Positions 55,222 to 64,000 of a DNA stretch of 64,000 nt are shown in pieces (the stretch's first letter is position 1; each line of letters starts with the position of its first letter). Source of the DNA: Adiantum capillus-veneris (lineage: Eukaryota > Streptophyta > Polypodiopsida > Polypodiales > Pteridaceae). The stretch lies in assembly GCA_014529385.2 (NCBI GenBank), contig CM043969.1, positions 15,685,446-15,749,445 of the forward strand. The letters are read 5' to 3'. The notes beneath the pieces are model-generated. The model saw nothing but the letters and a program-made list of their open reading frames with translations, did not search any database and had not been told where the DNA came from. A program made the position numbers and the translations under genes.

Positions 55222-57475
55222 TCTGTGTCAGGAGAATCACAAGCTGTCATGATTTTCCCTTCGCAATCAATCGCATTTAGACTTTTAGTAAAAATAGTTC
55301 AAAAGTTAAAACTGATCATAACTTGAACAAATTTCATCCATTCTTGTCCATATTTCACCAGTGGGACTAGGAAGACTAGAGCTATGACTGATAAAAATCT
55401 GAGCCAGTTCTGGGTCTGAGGTACACCGATCGCGATCGTAGTGCAGAGGCCAAATTTAGATTTGATCATATGAGTGGGTTGTTGATAGTCGGAGGGTCAT
55501 TTTGGTCCACTCTGTCACTCTGTGTGTCATTTGAACCACTTTTGAGTTTATAGGTCCCATTTCTGGGTTACAAGGGAGTTTTGGACTAGACTCTGACTTT
55601 TCATGAGTTTTTGATGTCCAAAGGGATTGAAACTTGGTTGGTGACTTGAACAAGATGTATACAAGGGATCTGATGGGTTTTTGTCAAAATCTGAAGCTGA
55701 GGTACACCGATCGCGATCGTACTTATGGGCCTGTTTTTGGTGAAAACTAGATGGTCATGAACTCCTATGGCTGCCTAGCCCACTGATGATTTATTTCCAA
55801 GTTTGGACTTAAAATGAACAACTTAGAGCAATTTTTCACTGTTTGACCATATTTTACTAAGTCTAACCATATTTGGTTTTCCTGATGAATTTTGGTTGGA
55901 TCTTGGAGTTAATTGAAGTTAGTTTTAGAGCTCCCACTGATTCCATGATGTTCTGCTACCATCAGCCTACTCAATTGTCTAATGTTGACCTAATCAGGCA
56001 CTTTATACCTTGTCTTAGGAGGTTTTCCAGATTTGTGCATTTTTCAGGCCTTCCTTGGATCTCCATGTGATATTTGAGCATCCCTAAGTAACCTTTTGGT
56101 CTTTGGCATTGGCTCGTTTCCAATTATATCTTTGTGTGATCATTTGAGACTGAAACGACTATATTTGCACTCGTAGGAGATTCTGAGATCCATTAGAGGG
56201 TTTTTACAACTTTTCTGACTCTCATTCGGACAAGCGTACCTTTCAAACCATTCATCAATATTTTTAATAGGATTTTGGCAGTTGTAGGTCAATTTTTTCC
56301 TTTTTGGTTGTGTTTGACAAATTGGGCCCATTCCCTGAGCAAAATTTGTGCATTTTCCTTGAAAAGTCAAGAGAGTGTACTTTTAACTGAGCTCCAAGCC
56401 TGGGCCAAGTCAAAAGTTGCAAAACTTGCATCTGGGGACACCGATCGCGATCATACCATGGAGGCCAAATTTAGTTTTGACACCAGCAGATTGTAGGCGA
56501 GGCTAAGGGGGAGTGTTTTACATTTTCTGTCCCAGTTTTTGTCAGTGAGGTACACCGATCGTGATCGGTGTACCACCACCAAATTTAGATTTGACCACAT
56601 GGCTTTGTTCCTGACCTTGTGGGGAGGACATTGATGTGTTTTGTGGCTGAAAAAAGTTTTGTTTGGATGCCTCTAAGGGCCCTTGACCTCTTTGACCCGA
56701 TCCGACCTTGATTTGATTCCTTCGCCCATTTGTGCAATGATTCGCGCTTGCATGAGTAATATACTTAACCGTTACTTGATAAGGAACATACCTGTGAAAT
56801 CTGGTGTGAAATGCTGGCTCCAACCGTCTGTACGGGGTAGAAACGCGGCAGCTCGCTCTAGGTCAAAAAATCTCTCTCCTTCTCTCTCAAAAGGTGAATA
56901 ATGAACAATGAGCTAGAGTTTGGCCTATATCTTCCCGAGATTTTCGTGACATAGGGCTGATTTTTCTCAGCTTTGATCCCGATATAATCTGCATACCACC
57001 TGTGGGTCGAACCGTTTGTCATTCCGGCGTCGTATGACCATTTGATGCGATTTTGGTGAAATGTAGTCATGATCATTAAGGCCGAAATTTGACATCTTCA
57101 GATTAGCTTCATATCTTCCATGCTTGATAACCTTATCATGATACTTCGGCGTTTGCTTCCAGAATTTGATTCCGACACTTGTGAGCGAGATTTTTTAATT
57201 TTTGATGTTTTATTGACGAAAATCAAACAAAATAAATTGGAAATACTTATTAGCTGGCAAAATTTGGCCAAAATTATTATACTCACCCCTAAGCACATAT
57301 TTTCTCTATAAGCATCCCAATGCTCCGGATTTTGTCATTACAGCTCATTATTATGCTGGTCGGATGATACAAAAACGCTAAAATTGCCAGATTTTGATCG
57401 AATATGTTCGAATTTGAACTCTAAATAATGAAAAAAACACACACATTATGTACATATATACACGTTGGACCCCTT
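55222..57475 (-). other. Long non-coding spacer of element 2 with CGATCGCGATCG palindromes
   Basis: No coding domain in 2.25 kb. Four copies of a GTACACCGATCGCGATCG-type motif occur here. Alternatives are that this is the internal spacer between pol and ORFx, or that it contains a separate LTR starting near the polypurine-like tract at 57,505. Confidence 0.5.
55421..56574. repeat. Four dispersed palindromic motifs (CGATCGCGATCG)
   Basis: Perfect 12-bp palindromes CGATCGCGATCG at 55,427-55,438 and 55,708-55,719, one with a final A at 56,442-56,453, and CGATCGTGATCG at 56,556-56,567. Three share the prefix GGTACAC. Three are followed at similar distance by CCAAATTTAG and TTTGA, so the repeated unit is longer than the palindrome. 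In the last copy GGTACACCGATC and GATCGGTGTACC form exact 12-bp arms around GT. Confidence 0.9.
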
Positions 57476-58197
57476 AATGGCCCTGACTGTTACTAGAGTC
57501 ATCAATTACTGCCCCCTTCCTTGTCTGAGTCGTCTCGGACGAAGGTTTGGTGCATGTGCATGGGTTTCGAAATTTGTGTCTATGCATGGCCATGTAATGT
57601 GGCCCTATTCTGATGTTTGAGACAATGAGTTGGGTAACAATATGCTGTGCAAGATGCAGGAACTGAATGTAGTTTTCAGTGGCTTTTGATGGTGAGGGTA
57701 GTTGTTCATGGAACAGAAGAGCTTGTAGTCGAATTGCTCTTTCCTTGATTGTGGGTATTGTGATGGCAAGTATTTTTTGAACCCATTTGTATGCGGTTTG
57801 TTGCATCGTTACAGATTCTAGTTTGGTTTTCACAGGTTTCCATTGCCCATTTTGGAGATTCAGGCTTTTTGTTTTGAGTTTTGGGTTTCCTTATGAGGTC
57901 GGTCGCCAAATCTGTAGTTGTCTTTAGTTTTGGTTGCCATTTCCACTTCAGAGTAACATCTGAAGGTCTTTGAGATGGTGCTGCTTCCGTCTAGAGTTTG
58001 TGCTTAGGCAGCCATATCTTGCTTGGTTTGTTGGGCAGCAATCTTTTCTTTATCCATACTTTCCGAATAACCTTTTGTGTCGTTTTTGGATGATTCGCCG
58101 ATTGCTTTATATTGATGGGGATGCTTGGCCATGAGTGATCTGTTTTGGCAAATGGAGTCATGTACACGTTAGAGTCGTGTGTGTGCCTTAACGCATG
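57476..58197 (-). pseudogene. In-frame extension downstream of the integrase/protease-like ORF
   Basis: Beyond TAA 58,198-58,200 the same frame stays open apart from a TAG near 57,990, with basic Pro/Lys-rich sequence (WIKKRLLPNKPSKIWLPKHK). A frameshift near 57,830 then leads to a helical segment (WVQKILAITIPTIKERAIRL, FLHLAQHIVTQLIV) ending at 57,476. I do not recognise it. Confidence 0.45.
57504..57521 (-). promoter_or_regulatory. Internal polypurine-like tract
   Basis: Minus strand GACAAGGAAGGGGGCAG is similar to the tracts before LTR 1 and LTR 2, but is followed by TAATTGATGACTC rather than TG. It may be a central tract or the edge of a third LTR. Confidence 0.4.
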
Positions 58198-59775
58198 TTA
58201 TGACCATTCAGTGACTCCATTGTACGTTCTCATCCATGGAACTCCCAAGCATATTGATTCTCTGATTTCTCCGTCTTTCATTACGAAAAATTGATGACGG
58301 CCACTATTTCCATCAAGATTGATTGGTAAGTTTACTATCCCCATTGTTGGCATTGTTGGACCGTTTGCTGCTCGTAGATTGCGTATGGATTGCACAAGGG
58401 GTTCATCTGTAAGCATCCTGTAAGTGGAGAATTTGACCGCATTGACTCTTGCTCCTGTGTCAATCAATGCTCGCTGGTATCTGCTATGCGGGAGTCTAAC
58501 ATTGATTTGAACGTCGATTCCTATTTCCCATTGCTCATCAGTTTGAAGTATAGACAAAGGAATTTGAGCCGTGTCTGTTGGTGGAGGAAGCCTTTGTTGT
58601 TGTAAGGTTTGTTTTCTTTTTAAAATCCTGACTTTGGCCTCCTCCCGCACTTGAGCTTTTGTTTCTTTTGCTTTGTTCTTGCGCTCCTTTGCAGCGTGTA
58701 TTTTGGCAAGAATCTCTGTGGTTAGTGGTATGTTGTATTTTTTTAGTTTGCAACCACTAATCCAGTTAGGCATTTCCTCTCCCTCTAATATTGCAAGTTT
58801 GATGGCACCGCTAGATGATATGTCATGAATCACATAGGGTCCATTTCCTCGCTTTTTGAGTTTCCGAGAATGTTGTTTCAGGGTATACATTAAGACGTAA
58901 TCCCCAGTAGCAAATTCTTTGCTGGTAACATGTTGATCAAAGAATGATTTCATGTTTCTTTTTTGCGCGTAGATTGATGCAACGGCTCTCAATCTAGTTT
59001 CATCCAGTTTTTCCAGGACATCTATCTAAATGGATAATTCATGGTCCATCCATTCTAATTGTTTAGCGACTCGAAGCGTGGGAATAAGGAATTCAAGTGG
59101 CAAAATCGCTTGAATTCCATAAACCATGTTGAATGGAGTCGTTCCGATCAATGTTTTGTAAGCTACTCGATATGCCCATAAAGCTGAATGCAGCTTTTGA
59201 TCCCAGTCAGCTCTCGATTCTCCGACAATTTTGGTGAGAATTGTCACCAAAATTTTATTTGTACTTTCTGCTTGGCCGTTCGCTTGTGGGTGATAGGGGG
59301 CGGACTTCTTGTGAATTACCATGAATACGTCCAATAGGAATTCGATCACTTCATTGATGAAGTGAGTTCCTCTATCGCTCACGAGCTCAATTGGTAAGCT
59401 ATATCTGGTGAAAATGTTCTCATACAAAAACTGTGCTGTCGTTTTTGCATCATTTCTAGTTGTTGCTTTAGCTTCCATCCATTTTGTTCGATAATCTGTT
59501 GCCACAATAATGTATTGAGCGTGCGTTTTATATCCCGGAGGCGCTATCGGTCCTACAAAATCTATTCCCCATTTCGCAAACGCTCTTGCCCCCGTCATTG
59601 GCCTTAAAGACATATCATCTCTCGCTCTAGGAATTTTTGTTTTCTGGCAATCGTCACATCATTTCACAAACTCTTCAGCGTCCATGAATAGTGTAGGCCA
59701 CCATATGCCTGCAATAAGAATTGCTTTGGCCGTTTTGTCAGCTGAGAAATGTCCACCAGCTTGTCCGCCGTGTGC
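58198..59775 (-). pseudogene. Integrase with GPY/F and a C-terminal second protease-like (DTGA) domain
   Basis: The zinc module AHGGQAGGHF...WWP...CDDCQ (59,775-59,640) carries an in-frame TGA at 59,659-59,661. The core domain has WGIDFVGP, VSDRGTHF and YHPQANGQAESTNK, supplying the D, D and E of integrases. A TAG at 59,026 interrupts the frame, then RAVASIYAQKRN leads to GNGPYVIHDISSSGAIKLAI (the GPY/F module). The frame continues into a basic linker and ALIDTGARVNAV (DTGA at 58,450-58,461), TMGIVNLPINLDG and ICLGVPWM, which resembles a retropepsin fold. Ty3/gypsy proteases normally lie at the start of pol, where this element already has one. Four stops make the whole inactive. Confidence 0.75.
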
Positions 59776-60945
59776 TTACTCTAAGATAGGAATGTATTCC
59801 TCTTGAGTCGTGCACATTCTCAATTGATTGTCTTTTCCCCTCTTGTAAAGAGTGTCCTCAATCAGTACATAGTTTTCTGCCTCTTTCATGATCATTTTGA
59901 TTCGTGATCTACTCATCCTCTCACGCAGTATCCTGGTCGTGAGGTATTCAACAATATAGTTACTCCATCGGGGTGCTACAGATAATCTAAATAGAGTCGC
60001 GTGCTCTATTGGCTTTTGAAGCATGCATTTAACACAAGTTTTGACATGCATATGAACACTATGTCGCATTTTTGGCCAATACACACCCATTCTCATCAAT
60101 CTTTGATACATTTGTGCATGCCCATTGTGAATCCCCGTTGCTTGTACATGAGCTTGATTTAGGTACAATTCTGGTTCACTCGATTTAACACAAAGCCTAA
60201 GGATTTTATACAATCCTTGTTTGTATAGCCTGTTTGCCAACATTAACAATGATCTGGATGCTGCAATGGTAGATGGTTGTCTTGTCACATTCATTGACCC
60301 GATAGTCAGCAAAGGAATTACATCCTCGCTCCATCTTGGAACCATTTCTATGTTGAAAAGATATACATCTGGCAAATCATCATCAACTCCTACAGGGTTT
60401 TCTCCATGCATCATTCTAGATAAATGATCCGCTCTTTGGTGTGTAATTCCTTTCTTGACTACTACCGTGAAGTCAAACTCAAGCAGTATGATGAACCATC
60501 GAACAATTCTCCCCGCACTGCAAGGTTTGTTTACTAAGTACAGCAATGCTTGGTGATCAACGAAGAATACAAATTTATTGGAAAGTAAGTAGTGTTTAAA
60601 CTTTTTCACCGCATAGACCATACCCAATCCCTCCCTCTCAGTTGTTGTGTAATTACTCTCTGCATTGTTTAGTTGTCTACTGGAGTAACTTATTGGAAAA
60701 TCCATGTTGTTCTCTCCAGGTTGTGCAAGTATGCATCCTATTGCATACGCTGATGCATCTACGTGGATGTGAAAGATCTTCTCCCAATCCGGAGCCTTCA
60801 AAATTGGAGCGGAAATTAATCTCTGCTTCAACGTTTGAAAATCTTCCTCGCACTCCTCTGTCCACTCAAATTTAGTTATCAGCGCGCGTAAAGTGGTTTT
60901 GCAATTATAGCATATGAGTAGATAAATTTGCGATAATATCCACAA
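59776..60945 (-). pseudogene. Ty3/gypsy RNase H and first H2C2-like zinc module
   Basis: Opens in frame after the RT; the RT/RNase H connection FEWTEECEEDFQTLKQRL is followed by RNase H motifs HIHVDASAYAIGCIL (Asp63), TTTEREGLGMVYAVKKF (Glu), FFVDHQALLYLV (Asp) and HQRADHLSRM. It removes template RNA during DNA synthesis. A segment GIHNGHAQMYQRLMRMGVYW...MHVKTCVKCMLQK near residues 285-330 looks like an H2C2 module, distinct from the one adjoining the integrase core. The frame ends in TAA at 59,776, directly before that second module. A frameshift near 60,880 separates it from the RT. Confidence 0.8.
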
Positions 60946-62217
60946 TGGCCCATAAATTCCTGTACCTCTTTCACCTTTACTGGTCGTGGTAGATCAACAA
61001 TGATGTTGATCTTCTCCATGTCTGTCGAAATACCGTTTCTGACACTATATGTCCCAATATTTTGCCCTGTCTTACCATGAAGACACATTTCTCCGAATTC
61101 AGGAAAATCCGATACAGTTTGCATTTTTCGAACACCTTGGTCAAGTGCTCTATATGCTCCAATCTTACGAGGAAGTGAACACACAGGTCATCCATGTAAA
61201 TTTCTAAGAACTGTCTTAGATATTCTTTAAAAGCATGATCCATCAGCCTTTGCAACGTGGCTGGTGTATTTGTTAAGCCAAAAGCCATTACCCGGAATGC
61301 AAAAATACCCCATTCAGTTGCGAAAGCCATTTTGTGATGATCCTCTGGCTTTATTGCGAGTTGGTTGTAACCCTAAAAGCCATCTAAGAAGCTATAAGAC
61401 TCTCTGCCTGCCACCCTTTCTATTACATGATCAGTAATGGGTAGGGGATAGTTGTTTAGAATTGTAGCAACCTTTACTTTCTTGAGATTGACGCACACTC
61501 TTAACTTTCCGTTTTTCTTCCGGACCACCACAATCGGTGAAACTCAATCGGTGTGCTCAATTTAGTAAATAAACTCTGCCTCCTTAAGTTTATCTATCTC
61601 CTCCTTGATCTTTTTCGCAAACGTTTCATTGTAAGTATAGGAACGTTGTCTACTGGGTTTGGCGTCTTTCTTAAGGGGTATTGTGTGTTGACAGATACTT
61701 GGATCCACACCCTTAAGATCTTTGTATGACCATGCAAACACATCTCTATACTGTTTAAGAGTAGCTACCAAAAGCTTTTCCTCTTCTTTAGTAAGATCCG
61801 TGGCAATATATGCAGGTTTTGGATCTTCTCTTGGCTCCGCTAAATCTATTCGTTTGGCTTTCTCAGGATCGTCGTACGATGTACCTGGTTCTTTCACTTC
61901 TCTCATTGGTTGTTGCACTATGATTTTCCTATCTTGTATGGTATATTTCTTATAATGGGATGGTGCATCCATCTTGTCAAAATTGGTGTCCTCATTTGTT
62001 TCAAAGTCAGTCGTCCATATGTCTTTGAGGGTTCGCTTGAGCTTATTGTACTCTGTTTTCCTCTTTGTTTTGGTCATTCCAGACTTTGTTTTACCCCCTT
62101 TCTACCACGTAGTCATTTGCTTCTTGTTTCTTTTCTTCTTGTTGTTTTCCCGCGGTTTAGTTTTGATAAACCGGCTAGTGACCTCGTCTTTGACACAATC
62201 ATCAGCTTTGACAAGCT
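60880..62217 (-). pseudogene. Ty3/gypsy reverse transcriptase, several stops and frameshifts
   Basis: The lead-in QYRDVFAWSYKDLKGVDPSI and HTIPLKKDAKPSRQRSYTYN (61,820-61,640) is followed by SPIVVVRKKNGKLRVCVNLK, YPLPITDHVIERV, ATEWGIFAFRVMAFGLTNTP, the active site YMDD (61,187-61,198) and VQEFMGHCGYYRKFI. In-frame TAA 61,562, TGA about 61,545, TAG about 61,368 and TAG about 62,100, and frameshifts near 62,215 and 61,030, inactivate it. Several stops fall where related elements have Trp codons, which would fit G-to-A decay. Confidence 0.88.
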
Positions 62218-64000
62218 TTATATATCCCGTTCATCGACAAGAGGCATCGGATTATGCTTATTTTCCCTTGATTTTTTAGTTCTCTTGGATTTATACCGCT
62301 CCTGCCGACTAGGTTTTTGGTTAGAAAACTCGTGAAACCTGTCCTGTTTCGACCTGTATTTCCTATTCGTCTGTGATGCACTTGATCTTTCATCATCAGC
62401 CTCTATTAGTTGGATTTCATCGTTCAGTGATGGAAGATCACCGCTTAGTGAATCCATGAATTCCTCCTCTGTTCGATTCCTATCGTTCACTACAGATATC
62501 TCATCAATTATTCTTTTACACTCGGTCTCACGTGGTAGTTCTTCTTGTTCCTCGCTCTCTGATCCTGACTCAAGGATGACGCTAGCCATTTGCAACGTTA
62601 CTAGGTCATATCCTTCTTCGTCACAAAATTCTGTAGGGGTACATTCGTTAACACATATGTCCAAGGTTGACAATATTTGAGTCCACCCGAATGGCTCAAA
62701 TAAATGTTCAGGAAAAGGTTCTGGAAAATAAGCCTCGTCTTCTACGGATCTTTCCAAAACGCATTCCTCTTTGATTATCTCTCCACAATCAGATGCTCCA
62801 CACATCCAGACATGCGCTTTTGTTTGCATCCATTCAGGTATTTCTTTTTCATTTACAGTGGTTGAATTAAATTCTTGCACTGGTGTTTTTGCAACGTCTC
62901 TATAGCTGTGATCCTTCATGTTGATTTTCGTTATTAGCTCTTCGTGCCTTAGGTAGATTTGTTTGTAACCCCAATCTTGTATCATTTTGAGTTGACACAT
63001 AAAAGGTCGTCCCAAAATAATGTCAAAGTTGTTCGTTTTCCCGAAATCCACCACAGCAAAGGTGTGCTCATAGTTAATTCCACACGAAGTTACAACTATT
63101 TGGTCCAAGATTCCCAATGGTCTCTCTACATACCCATCTGCGAGTTGCAGTTTCATTCTTGTTTTTCTGAGAGCTGGACAGCCCCACTTCTCCCAGATTT
63201 GCTTCGTAGCAATCGCCACTCCCGCTCCACTGTCTAGGATAGCTATCATTTTTATATCCTCATATTCCACAGGTAGGATTGTATTCCCCTCCTCGCCTTC
63301 ACAGTAATCTCCGACCTTGTTTATGGGCACTGGTTGGACTTTGGGTTGAATTTCCCGTTTGTTTTTTTCTCTCGTAGGGTTTGTCGAAAGAGGAATCTTT
63401 ATTCCCTTGTGCTCCAAGTGTTTCCCCATGTCTTCCCATAAGTGTGGTCTGACTCTCAAGAGTTCGGACAGCGTGATTGTGCATGTTATAGGTGTCGACA
63501 GCATATCTTGAAGACTTTTTGAGTCAACCATATGTGGAATAGTTCTCGTCTGGGATGGAACTAACCTTATCTTCGATTGTGCCTCATGTTCACCTATAAA
63601 TGAAGGCAGTGTTTTCAAGGATTGGGCTTCGCTTTCCACCGAAATTTCCATTCCCCCATCCCCATACAGCGATTGTATATCGGCTGGATAAAATTCGTTA
63701 TCCAGGTTAATCTCAGGAATTGGAGCAGACTGTAATGTCGCGTTTCCCTCCTTTCTATTTCTAATGGTTTCCCACAAGTGTTGTGGCCATTGTTCTTCAA
63801 CTTCTGGAATTGGCATCATCGTCATTGACTTAGCATCATCAATCGTGTTTGGCACCACTCGATGATTCAGTGACAATATTGTTTTAGGCCTGGGTTCATT
63901 TACTTGTTTTGGTTTATCGATTTTTAGGTTTTCTCGCTCTTTATGAATCAACACTTCTTGTTCTAGGGTTCTAACTATCTTAGGTTCAATCAATGCCTGG
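62218..64000 (-). pseudogene. Ty3/gypsy gag-pol linker and aspartic protease, open at right edge
   Basis: Long open frame (591 codons visible) entering from beyond the right edge. A hydrophilic linker with WPQHLWETIRNRK and SELLRVRPHLWEDMGKHL leads to the protease domain, with IAILDSGAGVAIATKQIW (DSGA about residues 254-257, near 63,230), GYVERPLGILDQIVV and FDIILGRPFM (about residue 335). An acidic/Ser-rich and then basic tail ends at TAA 62,218, where a frameshift separates it from the RT. The protease itself has no stop and keeps the DSG triplet. The upstream gag lies outside the window. Confidence 0.85.

Overview
This window looks like nuclear DNA of a land plant with a large, repeat-rich genome. 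The evidence is GT-AG introns, plant-type LINE and Ty3/gypsy elements, a Helitron, very dense (AG)n/(AC)n/(AT)n microsatellites, and no prokaryotic gene organisation. The mix of elements suggests a seed-free vascular plant such as a fern, but that is a low-confidence guess. I found no ordinary host housekeeping gene, rRNA or functional tRNA. Almost everything recognisable is a transposable element or decayed remains of one, many nested inside each other. All calls come from reading the sequence and translations by eye; no database search was run.

Layout. 1-2.7 kb: broken L1-type LINE (minus strand) running off the left edge. 2.7-7.1 kb: simple and tandem repeats. 7,149-15,433: a Helitron-like insertion with A|TC...CTAG|T borders; removing it restores a 191-bp tandem duplication. 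Inside it lie three tRNA-derived SINE-like units and a LINE with two open ORFs (about 8,743-13,167), which sits in an (AG)n tract whose unfilled paralogue survives at 14,435-14,479. 15.6-20.1 kb: two inverted copies of one repeat around a decayed Ty3/gypsy integrase. 21.8-24.1 kb: gag fragment, an 0.8-kb repeat, A/T-rich DNA. 24.1-26.6 kb: decayed, unidentified DNA.

26.8-47.2 kb is the most interesting part. A Ty3/gypsy element (gag zinc knuckle at 26.99 kb, protease and start of RT at 46.3-47.2 kb) appears split by an 18.8-kb unit (27,472-46,248). The unit has inverted GGGCCAAAAACGA ends next to TA dinucleotides. It carries a transposase-like gene (27.8-30.2 kb), an unknown minus-strand gene (30.3-31.9 kb), arrays of about 90-bp units built on GACGCGATA/TATCGCGTC inverted repeats (32.0-33.2 kb), a plus-strand multi-exon gene (33.25-35.55 kb), and a second unknown minus-strand gene near its right end (44.6-45.8 kb). 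The 33.25-kb gene starts with a histone H3/CENH3-like domain and continues into Ulp1-like cysteine-protease exons and a basic KSPTKK-rich tail.

47.2-64 kb: nested LTR retrotransposons on the minus strand. The first (3' LTR 47,192-48,127) interrupts the RT of the split gypsy element. A second, larger Ty3/gypsy element (3' LTR 50,984-51,794, still open at the right edge) is inserted into an ORF of the first. The larger element shows PR, RT, RNase H, two H2C2-like zinc modules and integrase, then an unusual second DTGA protease-like domain, a long spacer with CGATCGCGATCG palindromes, and a large coiled-coil ORF just upstream of the polypurine tract. All its genes carry stops or frameshifts.
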